A stretch of DNA of 64,000 bases from Sordaria brevicollis (taxonomy: Eukaryota; Ascomycota; Sordariomycetes; Sordariales; Sordariaceae). Under the pieces are notes generated by a model. That model had not been told where the DNA came from. It was given only the letters and a program-made list of their open reading frames with translations, and did not search any database. The stretch spans positions 2,108,001-2,172,000 of the forward strand of contig JAUTDP010000012.1 of assembly GCA_033439795.1 (NCBI GenBank), read 5' to 3'. Made by a program: the position numbers and the translations under genes. Positions 1 to 12,700 of the stretch are shown in pieces (the first letter of the stretch is position 1; every line of letters starts with the position of its first letter).

Positions 1-87
1 TGCGACAACCGAATTGTCCCCTCGCGACCTCCGCCGTCCCACCTGCGACTGAACCTGTAGCCGGCGACTTGAGTCCAGTTGGTGATC

Positions 88-2164
88 ATGGTCGCCAACA
101 CCAATGCTGGCCGGTCCATGGCTAGCTGGAAACGACTGCCGACTCTGATCGCGGCATTCACGCTATCATGGACAACCAGCTTCGTTTCCGCTGCTGGCTC
201 CGCCGATTACTTTGTCCATGACCTTCCAGGCGCACCAGACGGTCCTCTGGTGAAGATGCATGCTGGGTGAGTTCCTTGTTCTTGGTAGCTCCAAATCTGG
301 AAGAACCCCAAGCTGATATATTCCCATCAAGGCATATCGAGGTTACCCCTGAAACCAACGGCAACCTATTTTTCTGGCACTTCCAGAACAAACATATCGC
401 CAACAAACAACGAACCGTTATTTGGCTAAATGGCGGTCCCGGTTGCAGTTCCGAGGATGGAGCATTGATGGAAATTGGCCCATACAGACTGAAGGACGAG
501 AACACCTTGGTATACAACGATGGTGCCTGGAACGAGTTCGCCAACGTCTTGTTTGTCGACAACCCCGTCGGTACTGGCTTCAGCTATGTCGACACCAACG
601 CCTATATCCACGAGTTGACCGATATGGCGTCCAATTTTGTTACCTTTTTGGAGAGGTGGTTCGCACTGTTCCCCGAGTACGAGCATGACGATGTAGGTGT
701 CACAAACTCCGATCTTTGGTCCGTTCTGTCTAACCCATTTTCTAGCTCTACATCGCCGGAGAGTCCTACGCCGGCCAACACATCCCCTATATTGCTAAAG
801 CCATCATCGATCGCAACAAGAACGCCGGTCCCATCAGCCACAAATGGAACCTCGCCGGTCTCCTGATTGGCAACGGCTGGGTCTCCCCCAAAGAGCAATA
901 CGATGCCTACCTGCAGTTTGCCTACGAGAAGGGCATCGTCAAGAAGGGCACCGACTTGGCCAGCCAGCTCGAGAACCAGCAGCGTCTCTGCCAGCTCAAA
1001 ATCGCCGAACACCCCGACAGAATCGACTACAGCGAATGCGAAGACATTCTGCAGAGCATGCTCAAACTAACCGTCGGCGGTGTCGGCGCTAGCGGCAAGA
1101 ACCAGTGCGTAAATATGTACGACGTTCGCCTCAAGGACGACTTCCCGTCATGCGGCATGAACTGGCCTCCCGACCTTAAGAGCGTCACGCCCTACCTCCG
1201 TAAGAAGGAAGTCATCAGGGCGCTCAACATCAACGAGAACAAGTCTACTGGGTGGACGGAATGTAACGGTCTGGTGGGAATGAACTTCCACCCCAGTACT
1301 AAGCCGTCTATCACCCTGCTACCCGACATTTTGTCTTCTGGCGTTCCCATTCTGCTCTTTTCGGGGGCCGAAGACCTCATCTGCAACCACCTCGGCACCG
1401 AAGCATTGATCTCCAACATGGAATGGAACGGCGGTAAAGGATTCGAGCTTACCCCCGGGACCTGGGCGCCCCGCCGTGACTGGACTTTCGAGGGCGAACC
1501 TGCCGGGTTCTGGCAGCAGGCTCGCAACCTCACCTACGTGTTGTTTTACAACTCAAGTCATATGGTCCCCTTCGACTACCCCCGCCGCACCCGCGACATG
1601 CTCGACCGCTTCATGGGCGTAGATATCAGCAGCATCGGCGGCCAGCCCACCGACTCCCGACTCGACGGCGAGAAACTCCCCGAGACAACGGTCGGCGGCG
1701 CAGCGGGAAACAGCACGAGTAACCAAGCAGCCGAGAAGGCGAAACTTGAAATGGCCAAGTGGGAAGCCTACCGCAAATCAGGCGAGTTAGTCCTGGTGAT
1801 CGTCATCGTTGCCGCTGGCATATGGGGTTGGTTCGTCTGGAAAGACAGGAGGAAGACTGCGGGCCAGGGGTACATGGGCGTTGCTACGGGTGAGAGACAT
1901 AGTCTATCTAACCTCGGCACTCAGGCGAGTGCTGGTGGTAGGTCAAGAGGCCAGGGACTGGAAGGGTTTAGAAACAAGAGAAGTGGGAGGGGTAGGGACG
2001 TGGAGGCGCAGGATTTCGATGAGAGCGAGCTGGATGATTTGCACTTGAGCAAACCCGAGGATCCGCATGCGGATAGTAGGTATAGCATTGGTGGTGATGA
2101 TAGTGATGAGGAAGACCAGAAAAAGGAGAAGGCAGGTTCAAGTGGACAAGCTGGGAGGGCGTGA
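88..2164 (+). CDS. kex1: Pheromone-processing serine carboxypeptidase Kex1
   Basis: Type I membrane serine carboxypeptidase (peptidase family S10) of the late Golgi that trims C-terminal Lys/Arg after Kex2 cleavage of precursors such as pheromones. Model: join 88-266, 332-692, 746-2164, giving 652 aa. Intron 1 (267-331) has donor GTGAGT and an AAG acceptor; intron 2 (693-745) has GTAGGT and TAG. A hydrophobic signal segment lies at about residues 18-36. The S10 signature [13 protein letters not shown] is intact. The triad is predicted as Ser187 (GESYAG), Asp390 (SGAEDL) and His452 (SSHMVPFD). One transmembrane helix sits at about 527-545, followed by an acidic cytosolic tail of about 105 aa rich in Asp/Glu/Ser, as usual for Kex1. 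The start at 88 is the first ATG; a second Met at codon 11 (118) is an alternative. The S10 domain, transmembrane helix and tail make the identification firm; the exact start is less so. Confidence 0.95.
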
Positions 2165-2472
2165 TACGGATAGAGGTAGTTGGAGGTGAAATTTTATTTG
2201 GTTATCTTAAAGAGTCTGGCGTTGCTATGTTTGTTAACTTACAAGGTGGTACGAATTTTGGCGCGGGTATATCTTGATACAGAAAACATGGCGTTCCCAC
2301 GATTTTATTGCTGCCGCACAGAGAGGGAGGAGGGACTGCCTGACTGGCTGGCAGCCGCAAAAAAGGAAAAGTGTAGACCAAAAAGAAACAAACGCATTGA
2401 TTCGGTCGGTTGATTAACATCAGGCAAAAAGAGAAAAGAAACAAATGCAAAAGTCGCAAAAAGAGAATGCGT
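2165..2472. other. Intergenic: kex1 3' region and tRNA terminator
   Basis: No coding potential seen on either strand. The left part is presumably the kex1 3' UTR. Near the right end, 2458-2462 is a run of five A on the plus strand, which is a T5 Pol III terminator for the minus-strand tRNA that ends at 2473. Confidence 0.6.
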
Positions 2473-2561
2473 TGCGGTTTGTGTGGATCGAACACACGAC
2501 CTTCAGATTTATGAGTGAAGTGGACTTCAGTCTGACGCTCTCCCAACTGAGCTAAACCCGC
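2473..2561 (-). tRNA. tRNA-Phe (GAA) with a 16-nt intron
   Basis: Reading the minus strand, the gene has a 7-bp acceptor stem (GCGGGTT pairing with AACCGC-type 3' arm, discriminator A at 2473), the A box TAGCTCAGTTGG, the T loop GTTCGATCC and the anticodon loop CTGAAGA. The anticodon is GAA, for phenylalanine. A 16-nt intron at 2509-2524 follows the base 3' to the anticodon, the canonical position 37/38 for nuclear tRNA introns. No CCA is encoded. A T5 run just beyond the 3' end (2458-2462) fits Pol III termination. Confidence 0.95.
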
Positions 2562-3027
2562 ATTTGATGTTCTACCGGTAGCTTGGTTCCACTTGAATAA
2601 GTGCTCCACAAGACAGTGTCTCTTCGAGATGATGAGAGTTGATGGCATCGCCGTCCACCATCCATCCCTACCGGCTGCTGGTTTACATTTTCTTTGCCTT
2701 ACCCTAACTACTCGTCATGTCTGCAAAACCGACCGTCTGACTAGTGGCGGGTCCTGACGAATACCTCTAGAAGATGAATGAATTGAAGCCTGCCCAAATA
2801 GGTGATATCTGAAAATATATCGTGCTTTTGTCACATCGGTTACACGACTATCTTCCATCTTCCTCGCGGTCTTAAAACTTCGTATTACTTCCTCCACCAC
2901 CCCAACATACAGCTGCTAGTACTACACTTTTCCCCTTTCGTAAGAGACCTCAGTAGCCCCAAGGCTCCCCCTCCAACTTAGTACCAATCCCTTCCCATCC
3001 ATGACTTTGCTCCCCCTAGACCTAGAC
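2562..3027. other. Intergenic between tRNA-Phe and GCP3 gene
   Basis: It contains the upstream side of the tRNA and the 3' side of the GCP3 gene. I see no gene, repeat or clear motif here. The weak open frames lack start context and codon bias. Confidence 0.5.
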
Positions 3028-5945
3028 CTAGGCCTTAGCCGCCTGTCCCTGCCCCGCTTGACCCTGACCACCCGTCCCCGACGCGCCTCCAGAAGCCGCA
3101 GCACCTGCGGTCGTGGAACTCTTCCCCTTCCTCCTAACCGGCTGATAAACATCATTGAAATTCATCGACACCCCCAAAAACCGCATGTCCACATCCGGCT
3201 GATAGGCCAAATCGCCCAGCAAGATCTGCAACCTCGTCTTGAAATTGGCTCCTAGCTGTCTCAGTCGATCCTGCAGAGCAGGGAACTCGGATTTAACTCC
3301 TCCTGCTTCACCACCGGGGGTGGAATCAAAGGAGTCATAGGGAGGGTCTAGATCCATGGAATCGGCTAGGGAGGCAGCTTGGGAATCTGCTCGGTCGCGG
3401 GTAGAAGTAGGACGGGTGTGGTGTGAGGAGATGAGGCCGCCTTGACGTCTCGTAAAGTCGGAGACGGACCAGCTGTAGAGACCGTCAACTGAGTCGCGGT
3501 AGGCGAGCATGGTGCGGAGGAGCTCGCTGAGTTGGACCATGTAGGAGTTGCGGTCGTCGTCGGTACTTGAAGGGGCCGTGGAGCCGTCGGCTGTTGAAGA
3601 GGGAAACTGGCGTCGTTTGGCACCCAAAAGACCTTTGTGGGTGATGGAGGTCAGGTATTTGGTGTGGGCGGTTATTAGGTCGTCGAGGGTGCAGTTTTCT
3701 TTGTGAATGTTCTTTTGGAGCTCGGTCCAGCTGCTTTCGATGACCTCGAAAAGAATGTAGTATTGGAGTTGGCCGACGAAGTGGACCATTTCGGCGAGGA
3801 CGCCGCGGGTGGATTTCCATGTTTGGAGAACCTTCCCGTCGGAGGTTTGGAGGACGCCACGGGCGCCGGTCATGCACTTGCGCCAGGTAGAGGCAAGGGC
3901 GAATTCGACGCGCTTAATGCGCCAGAGGAAGTTGAACACCTTGAGGTATTGACGATTGCCCCATTCGGTGACAACAACGTCCACGGGCGCGTCAATCTTG
4001 TACTCGAGCGTGAAGCAGTCCCAGCCGATGTCGCCATGGCTGAGCTGAAGCATGCGAGCATCCAGACGGTTGGTGATTTCTGGATCATCATACTGAGCGT
4101 TTGAGCCGCGGATAGCATGCTCAAGCTGCGCAGTAAGAGTATGGCGATATTGAGCACCTGCTGGTCGGTCCAAGTTAGGGGCCAACGACTCCATAAGCAA
4201 AGCAATGAAGTCTCCTTGTCCCAGCAGGATATATCGCTTAAGAGCTTCCAGATGATCGAAAACACGGAACTGATCGTTCAGGAGGTGCATAAGGTGGCTC
4301 ATGGTCTCCTTATGTGCCTCGTCAATCCAAGCTTCCAAAGTAGCTGTGTCACCATACTTGAGCTCCCTAGACGCCTTTTTACTGTAGTCCTCGACCCATC
4401 TGTGATCGCCGCAATTGTGACGGATGAAGTTGAGGGACTTTCCAATAAGGAAAACCTTTTGGGAGAAGTTTTCCGTGATAATACTCGGGATCATTCTGTC
4501 AATGATCTCATACTTTGAGTTCCAGACGCTCATTTGGCCCTTAGCCTTGGCGTCTTTCCTCTCCTCGTCGTGGGGATTCTGTTCGCGGACGAAGAATTCC
4601 ATATGGGGATCGAGCAGCTCGCCGTCATAAATCCAGCGGCGGAGAATATCGTAGAATGGTCGAGTGACGTCAACGAGCAACCGTTCAGCAAAAGCAGCCA
4701 CAACAGGGTCGCCATGTGATGACGAGAAGCTGTGTATCAGAGTGATTAACTGCCCACCATGCTTGTTTTTGCTCTCCTCTGCTATTAGAGACATGAGGCG
4801 CAAACCCATGGTCGCCTCACGGGTCCATACCACACATCGCTTAAGCGTCACACCGGTCTTTCCAATGCCACCGCGTGGAGCAGACTCGTCCAGCTCAGAT
4901 AGAGCGCGGCGAATCTGGGTCTCCAGCGTAGCCACCAGGGTCAGATATGACCTTAGCTCCTTGCTAATGGCAGCTCGTAGACTTTGCCCCAGTAGCCCGT
5001 TTGCCGGTGTCTTGGTAAACTCGTTCAGTCCTCTATAGAGTAGCGAGGGCTCGGCCAATGTGTTGAGCAGAGAGATAATAGGTATAGGAAGAGTTGGTGG
5101 TAACTTCAACGTTGTGTCGTTGAGAAAAGGCAGAGTTGCCGATGAGAGACCTTGCAACGTGAAGGGTAGGTCCCTTAGCAAGGCCGGCTCCGAAGGGTCA
5201 TGTACCACTTCCCGGTTGTCGTCTCTTGAAGCAGGACCAGCCTGGTGACTCTGGGTAAGGGTATGACCTCGGTCTCTCCCATGTCTTGGCCTTTCTGGAG
5301 GAACATTGTGGGATCCTTCCAGCGAAGGGGCGTCCTCCATAACCTCCTCATTCTGAACCTCCTCGTATGCCGGACTTCTGGGTTCGGCAGCCCATGCTGA
5401 CTGTTGGGGTTGTCTTAGCAGCTGCGGTGGAGGTGTTTGCGCTTGGATCTGGGGCTGAAACTGCTGGTCGAAATGGGGCTGCTGTTGTTGCGCAAGCGGG
5501 CTCAAAGGGAGAGGCTCATTGGGATCTGGCGAGTCCGAGAGCTGGTATAGAAAGTAGAGGATGGCCCATTTTTGGTTGAGAACCGGTAGGGATAGTAGTC
5601 GGGTATAGAGGTGGGAGAAGCGCAAAGCTTGAGTTGGGTTTCCCTGGATCAACTTTCTCTTGATCAAGTCGGAGGCATTGTTGACGTCCGCATCGTAGCT
5701 TGACGAGGAGGGTCTGGTTGGGCAGAAACATGGAGAGTTAGCAAAGTGTTTGTTTATGGTCTTCCGTTGCCGGAGCAATGTTCTTACTGGTCGAGGAGGG
5801 CCTTGATGGCTGAAGCATAGTCGTCATGTCGAAGCTCGGCGGTATGGTCGTCTTCGTAGGGGTTCTCGGGTATGAGGTGGGTTATGAGGCTGTCGATGGC
5901 ACTGGAGATCTTTTGGGCTCGGTGATCCTGCTGTCGGCTAGCCAT
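3028..5945 (-). CDS. Gamma-tubulin complex component 3 (GCP3/Spc98 family)
   Basis: Core subunit of the gamma-tubulin small complex, which nucleates microtubules at the spindle pole body. Model: complement of join 3028-5713, 5788-5945, giving 947 aa. The first exon begins MASRQQDHRAQK and splices (donor GTAAGA at 5787, CAG acceptor at 5714, 74-nt intron) into PSSSSYDADVNNASDLI. The N-terminal helical part is followed by a low-complexity Gln/Pro stretch (about residues 115-205). Then comes the GRIP1 region, starting LLRDLPFTLQG, typical of where Spc97/Spc98 proteins become conserved, and the GRIP2 region towards the C terminus (for example WNFLWRIKRVE-type residues, here FNFLWRIKRVEFAL). The tail is Gly/Ala-rich and probably disordered. 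Length agrees with fungal GCP3/Alp6. GCP2 is the main alternative; the LLRDLPFTLQG region and overall length favour GCP3. Confidence 0.88.
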
Positions 5946-7154
5946 TGTTGCATTGTCTTCTGGGGGTGGTGGTGGTGGTGGAATTGGCGGCGGCGACTAG
6001 GACTAGTTAGATTGTGCCCATCACATCTTCCTATTCCCTCCCTCTTCTCTGGCTTTCCCTTGCTTGGTTGAGTTTCGTAAAACAAATGATGCAAAGTGGT
6101 AGCGCAGGTGGGTTTGTGGTGGTGTTGCCGGCCGGGAGAGAGGAGGGGACGCGCTACAAGACGCGACAAAGTCGACGGTGATGGTGTTGATCTTGGTGGT
6201 TCAAAGATGTCTTGGGGAGCTCTTTGACCAGAGCATCCAGCTGTGTGGTCTTCCACTTCCATTGGAGATGATGCTCCTTCCAGTGCTTCGAGCTCCCTGA
6301 ACAGCTTCCCTGTAGGCGGCCGGCAGTTCTCCAACTTGAAGCGGCCAGAATTGTTAAGCTGAAAGTTGGCAAGGTACTTGCGACCGGTGCCAAGTTGTAT
6401 AAAATTTCAAGTACTTCTTAGCAGGAACGCACTGTTACCCCGAATATGCCCCCAAGATTGCGTTTAGCGCCCGTATTTAGCGGCTCAGCGACCTCGCTCA
6501 GTGCATCCCTCCAGCGCACTTTCCAGAACTCTTCCCCAAAATCCAACGACAAACCAGAAACAAAAGTGACTTGGTTCGTGATCCTTTCCGTTGCCGCGAT
6601 TCAGACTTGCAACCGTCCAACGACCAACCTTTGTTACTCTGATACACCATCCAGTTTCCGACGACAAAATGCTCAATCCATCATTTTGAGCCCGGATTCG
6701 CGATCGCATGACATTGGCCGACCGTTTCGACCCCAGATGACCCTATTCCCGCGTCGCAATTGTGCTTCTGGATTGCACGCGACCGGGTCTGACGCCATCC
6801 AACTCAGGCGCATCACCACTCACCACTCCCGCAGCACCAACACTTCCCGTCTGAAGTGTGCATACACCGAGACAGCACCAACCTTCCCCGTCTCATAGAG
6901 AAGAGTCTTGCCCGACACAACGAAGAAAACGATCACCTGCTTCAACATCATTACTGCTTGGAAGATCACCCTGGCCTAGAGAGGTTGTCTCTGGCTGCTG
7001 CCAGGGCTCTTCTTCCTTCTTCCTTCCTCCTCCGCCGAGGTCACGATCCGCCCTCCCTCTGCCGGTTCCGGTCCCGGTCCGGCATATACGACCTCGACGG
7101 CATCTCCAACCCGACATATCTACAACTACTTAGTCAACACCCATAACCGCCAAC
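5946..7154. other. Divergent promoter region of GCP3 and Ada1 genes
   Basis: A 1.2-kb region of normal composition between two divergently transcribed genes. It contains ACGCGC and ACGCGA elements near 6150-6170, resembling MluI cell-cycle box cores. One open frame at 6446-6898 on the plus strand starts with an Arg/Ser-rich, mitochondrial-presequence-like N terminus, but the rest looks non-coding and no splice model rescues it. It may be 5' leader of the downstream gene. No other feature is seen. Confidence 0.45.
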
Positions 7155-8713
7155 ATGGTCGACATAAATCCCGCGGCCCTTAGTCGGCCATCCGTCAGCC
7201 TCTCGACTCCTATTCTAGCTACCAAATCCATAAACGTTGCCGCTCCGCCATTACAGAAGCCAAAGACGAGCCAGCTCATACCGGCCCGCATTGATCTTGA
7301 ACCTATATATACAGCACTTAGGTCAAACATTGACTTGGAAAAATGGACGGTTTACAAGGAAGCCGTTAGCAACTTTCTCCTTGGTTTGTCTGCCCTCAGA
7401 ACTGCTGCTTTGTCAAGGCTCTGAGACTAACCCATATCATAATAGGCCGCCTCAACCAAGCCGAGCTCAGTGCAAAAATTGACCCAATATTGGCTTCTCC
7501 CGATGGTTCCAAGGAGCACCTCCACAACCAGCTTATAGCAGCTATATATGGAAATGTCACTCGAGAAATGCCCGATCAGGGCCTTGCGCCTTGGGTCAGC
7601 GCAAACGACAAGCCCTCAACCAACACGTCCAACAAGCCAGTGTCTGGTGATGCGGCAGAAAGGAGGTTGAAGGGAGAGGTAATGCAACTTCCCAGCAGGG
7701 ACAGGAGGCGTATCAAGGACCTTGCACACAACGACGTATGTGAAACACGGATACAACTTCTCTTAACTCTAGTACTAACGGTCAATGTTGCAGTTCGACC
7801 CATACGAGTCACTCTCTAATGTCTTCATTGACCACTCTAGAAACAAGTCTCTCGTCAAAACTGCCGAGGTACCGGCAAGTGCCACGGGAGGTCTCAGCCG
7901 GATGAGTAAGTCCTTGACTACCAGCAGGTACACAAATGGGATACTGACCTTGTTACTCCAGACTATGACCTGGAAATCAGGAAACGATATGCGCAACCGC
8001 TGGCTGTCGAGTCTGGAGAGTTTCCAGACGTCAGCAACATCGAGGCCAAGATGCTTCCCATCTGCTACGAGGCCGGCCTTTCAGGTGGACACGCGCCAGA
8101 AGCCGCACAATTCATGTCAATAGCGACAGAAACATTTATCAAGCAGGTCATGTCCTCGATATTCAGTCGAACGAGGAGCAACGGCCCTGGAGACTCCGGT
8201 AACGCCGGTTTCGGAGCAGGCAATGCTTGGATTCAAACACACAAGTATCGGCGAAAGCTACAGAAGGAAGAAGAGGCTTTCCAGAGAGGCGAAGTAACAC
8301 GCGACAAGAGTGGCCTGTTACCCGTGGAAGCAAAAGCAGCCAGCGAGCGCGGCCCTCTGGGCATGGCGGATTTCCGCATTGCACTGGAGATGGGCGACTG
8401 TGGACTAGCAAACTTTCCGATTGTGGCCAAATCGGTCATCTACGACTATAGGGAAGGAGAGCTTGAGAACTGGGACGACCACACATATCTCGACGGGCGC
8501 AAACCAGAACCACCGATCACCGACGGAGATGTGGAAATGGGTGGAATGGTGGTCAATGGCAGCAAGCCAGATGGGCCATTACCCAATGGCGTCAATCATG
8601 AGGATGCCATGGACATTGATAACGAAGAGGACGATATGCCATGGGAAGGGGCAGACCCTGAAGACGGGGACTTTCTCAACAGCGTTTTGGATACATGCCT
8701 CGCCGTGGGCTAA
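7155..8713 (+). CDS. hfi1: SAGA complex adaptor subunit Ada1/Hfi1
   Basis: Structural subunit of the SAGA histone acetyltransferase coactivator; its histone fold pairs with Spt7/Taf12-type partners in yeast. Model: join 7155-7383, 7446-7735, 7794-7905, 7962-8713, giving 460 aa. All three introns have GT donors (GTTTGT, GTATGT, GTAAGT), AG acceptors and visible CTAAC-like branch sites. Conserved Ada1 blocks are seen in order: an N-terminal helix around [13 protein letters not shown] and [20 protein letters not shown], the DRRRIKDL basic helix, the [13 protein letters not shown] segment followed by [16 protein letters not shown], and the [17 protein letters not shown] helix. The C terminus is acidic. 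The family assignment (SAGA-Tad1) rests on these blocks. The first ATG in a CAACATGG context was taken as start. Upstream it shares a promoter region with the GCP3 gene. Confidence 0.85.
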
Positions 8714-9721
8714 TACTTGGGCACGGCGGATTGGTTCAACAGACGGGATTTCAAACATTTTACTAACGGCGACTGGCGTTACACATAAGATCATGGGAAG
8801 CTTTTTTTCTCTGCATTCAACATACTCTTGGGCGGCATTTTCACCTTCCACAAAAAGCATAGGTCGGATCTTGCTTGCATCCCCTTTTTTTACTATCGGG
8901 TTGTACGAGAGAAGTTGGAAATCTGGCAGAAGAGCAGTGGAAGCCGGATCGGATCCTTTGCTAAAAGAACGAGACAGCGTTCATATTCCCTTTCTTGTAC
9001 TTTACTTTACCGACGATACCCAACATCATCTTTTATTCATTTTAAACCGCCTCTCCTTGCCGATGGCTTATAGGGGTACGATTTAAACGGTCTTGGAATG
9101 GAACCATATTAAGAGAGGCTGTTACTTTAGGTACAATGAGCAGCAGGATTGGATTATGGAAGAGTGCGTTTCGCTGTATATATGGCTATTTAGGGGAATG
9201 CCGCATAGACAAGCAACATCATTATTGAATGAAATTATAATCGAGATGTGCCTGACAGTCGATTCTGGTGTGGGTGAGAACTTGCAGTCTATGGAGTGGT
9301 TGTCGATGTCGTTCATGTCCATATGCATTCAGGGGTAAAAAGGAACAGAGCCGCCAAATGTTTACTTTGTCCCACGCTAGGCAATTTAACCCCTTATTGA
9401 ACCCTGCCGTAACCCTGCTGTAACCCTGCATGAAAGCACTTTAGCGCGCTGGACACGATCTGCACGACGCGCTACGAGCCGCCGTTTGACGCGTTTTCCC
9501 CACCTCATCACCAACCATTAACCCACTTTATCACTAAAAGATAGTGGACAGTCGCTTCCATTTTGAGAACCTTCGACTGGACATATCACTTACACCACAA
9601 CACCTCATACTATTTTGTCTTTTCTCAGTCTTGGAATTCTTGCCGTTATTTTTGAGAGAAAGCGGAATGCTCAATAATCAGCTCTAAGCACTTTAACGAA
9701 ATCTCCAAACCAGCGGCCACA
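8714..9721. other. Intergenic upstream of the Mrc1 gene
   Basis: About 1 kb without a convincing gene. It includes the probable 3' UTR of the Ada1 gene. At about 9398-9430 the motif AACCCTGC is repeated three times in direct orientation. Closer to the Mrc1 gene lie several CGCG-containing elements, including one exact ACGCGT. Confidence 0.5.
9489..9494. promoter_or_regulatory. MluI cell-cycle box (ACGCGT) upstream of mrc1
   Basis: An exact ACGCGT hexamer lies 228 bp before the mrc1 start codon, with related ACGCGC sites about 20-30 bp upstream. In yeasts, MBF binds this motif to drive G1/S genes, MRC1 among them. That the site works here is inference; a hexamer can also occur by chance. Confidence 0.4.
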
Positions 9722-12700
9722 ATGGCTGCTTCGGCCTCACCTTCGCCAGGACGCGCTTCCAGATCGCGTAGCGCAACACCCACATCGCCAGTCTTCAACA
9801 ACGACCAGTCCGATGTCAACATGTCTGACGACTCCGACGACGATGTGGATGAAGAGATTCTGCGACCAAGAGGCAGATTCGCTGCTGGTATGCAGTCAAA
9901 GAGCAATCCAGCTCCCGAATCAGAGTTCGAGTCCGACGAAGAGATGAGAGACGATACCCCAAAGCGACCAACGAACCCTCCCAAAACCAAGAGTCCAATC
10001 CAAGACGACGATGACGAAGATGACGAAGATGACGACGAGGTTGTAATCACCCGCCCGAGAAAGCTACAACAACGACCCCGAAACCGCACCGCGACACCCG
10101 AGTCCAAATCACAAGATGAACCGACAGCTGCCTCACCCGGCCTGTTCGTTTCTCCGGAGAAACAAGCTGCCACTGCGCCCTATTCCCCAGGTCTCTTTGT
10201 GTCACCTGCGAAACCCTTAGACGGCGATCTAGCAAGCGATGACGACGAACTGCCCAGCGTCAGCCACCTCCAAAAGAACCCTCGCTTCCAGGCACTCGTC
10301 GAGAAGAAGCGCAAAGAGCGAGAAGCCAGAGAGGCCGAAGAAGAACGAAAGAAGGCCGAACGAAGGGCAGCAATGGAAGCTGACGACCATATGTCTGTGG
10401 ACGAGGACGACGATAACATATCCGACGACGAGGGCGGGCGAAAGCTTACACAAAAGGGTGCGACGAAAAGGCCTTCACAACGAAAGGCTAGCAAGAAGGC
10501 ATTGGAGGATATGAATAGGGAGACACAGCGCATGGCGAGAGAGTTACAACTGGCGCATGAGCCGAAGGTCAAGACGAAGATTACCAAGGCTACGTTGTTT
10601 GAGAGGTTCAATTTTAGGCCGGCTGGTTCTGCTGCACAGGCGGTGACAGCAGAGAAGTCGGCGAAAGAGAAAGTGGCTAGTAGGCCCGAGTCGCCGGCGA
10701 CGTCAAGGCCAAGTGATACAGAGAAGCCACAGGAGAAAGAGACACCACCTAGCTCTCCACCAGTTGGAAACAAACAGCAGCCCGACAAAACAGTCGAAGA
10801 GCTGGCTACATCCACCGGCGACTTGCTTCTAGAAGAGAACTCAGACGGAGAACTTCCCCCTTTCGAACAACCTGTCACTCAAGCTCAAAAGAAGAGACTC
10901 GACAAGGGCAAAGGAAAAGCCACCGCCGCGGATTTCGAAGCCGAAGACCGCGCCAAAGCCGCTGCTTTGCTTCCCAAAGTAAAACGCAACGTCCGCGTCA
11001 AACTCCCCCTTCAAGCCAACACCATCAACCTCGACGACGACGACGACGATGACGACCTCACCATCAAACCCCAGCCCACCACCCGCAAATCCAAAATCGA
11101 CGCCATCTTCGACCGCGTCCCCCTCAACCAAACCCGCGAACCCCGGTCCCTCCAAATGCTCCGCAAACTTGCCCAAGTCGACGACCCCGAAAAGCTTCCC
11201 GCCGCCCCGCTACCCAAAAACAAACAGCACCTCTCCAAGCACCAAGCTCCCCTCGTGACACCCGTCGCTTTGGAAATGACTTTGCTCCAACGCGCCAGAG
11301 CGCAAGCCAAGCGCGAACGAGAAGAGCAGTTGGAGAAGTTAAGAGCCAAGGGCGTGGTGGTCATGACTGCGGAGGAGAGAGCTAAAGAAATGCAGGAGGT
11401 GGAAGATATTGTTGCTAGAGCAAGGAGGGAGGCGGAGGAGATTATGAAGAGGGAGAGGGAAGATGCGAAGGAGGAGAGGAGGAGGAGGAAGGAGAATGGA
11501 GAGGTGGATCCGTTGGGGTGGGATGATAGTGAGGATGATGAGAGTTTTGTTGGGAGTGAGAAGGGTGAGGATGGGGAAGAGGATCAGGAGGCGATTGAGT
11601 TGTCTGGGAGTGAAGAGGAAGAGGAGGAGGGTGAGGAGGAGGGGGATGGGGATGAGGAGATGGTTGAAGCTGACGCGGATCCGGCTGGGGCGCTGTTTGA
11701 TGAGAGCGCTGATGAGTCTGGTGACGACACTGCGCAAAAGCAAGACGATGAGGAGGACGAGGATGAGTTGCCCAGCACCAAGACCGTCCGCCGTCGACCG
11801 CGAAAACAGGTCGTTGTCCTCTCTGACGATGATGATGAGGACGACGATGCTGTGGGCGCGGAGCAAGTCGCCTCATCTAAGCAACGCATCGAAGAAACTC
11901 CCCGCCCCAAACAACGTTTCCCCAAATCCCCCACCTCCGCCCTCCGCTCCGGCTCTCCCAGCGTTCCCACCTCCGTCTTACGCTCCGCCCGCAAGACCTT
12001 CATCCCCGGCCTTCCCGTCCCCGTCGCCGGTCCTGCCGGCTTGGGCCTAACCCAGATCTTTGCCGGCACAATGGACGACAGCCAAAGCCAGCCCAACTCT
12101 CCATCCCAGCTTCCCGGAAGCTCCCCCTCCCAACCACGTCCAACCTTCGACATTGACCTAACCGACATCCCGGACTCCAACTTTTCCCAAACTGCCATGC
12201 AACAGCAGCAGCAGGGGTCAGGAGAGGACATGATCCTCGACAGCCAACCCTCCCTTGTTCGCAGCAAAGACAATGGGGCCGACACCCAGGCCGCGCTTGA
12301 AACTCAAGGCGTCCAGTTGGGCTTTTCCCAATCCGAGTCGCAGATGCATGGCTTTGATAGTTTGCTTAATCAACCGCTGAATATGACGCAGGGCTCGGAA
12401 CTGATTGAGTTGACGCAGGATCAGGGGTATAGGGATTATACTCCCCTGAAACAAAGGTTTGTTGATGTACCTGCGTCGCTATCAGGCTCGGGATCGGTGG
12501 CTTCGCAGCAGCCGCATTCGACGGTTGAGACTGTGTTGGTTGGTGGGCAGATGAATAGTGTTTCAAACTCGAACTCGACGCCTGGTGGTAGTGGGAGTGC
12601 CGGTAGTGCTGGCAGTCCATCAGCGCAAAACAGGCCGTTGGGGAGATTAAGAAGGAGGGGTGATGTTATCACTGGTTCGGCTTTGTTTAATGCTTCTACC

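Noticed and set aside
6446..6898. 150-codon plus-strand frame with a presequence-like N terminus
   Set aside because: After about 40 residues the sequence loses protein character, no intron model improves it, and it lies directly upstream of the Ada1 gene, where it is more likely leader sequence.
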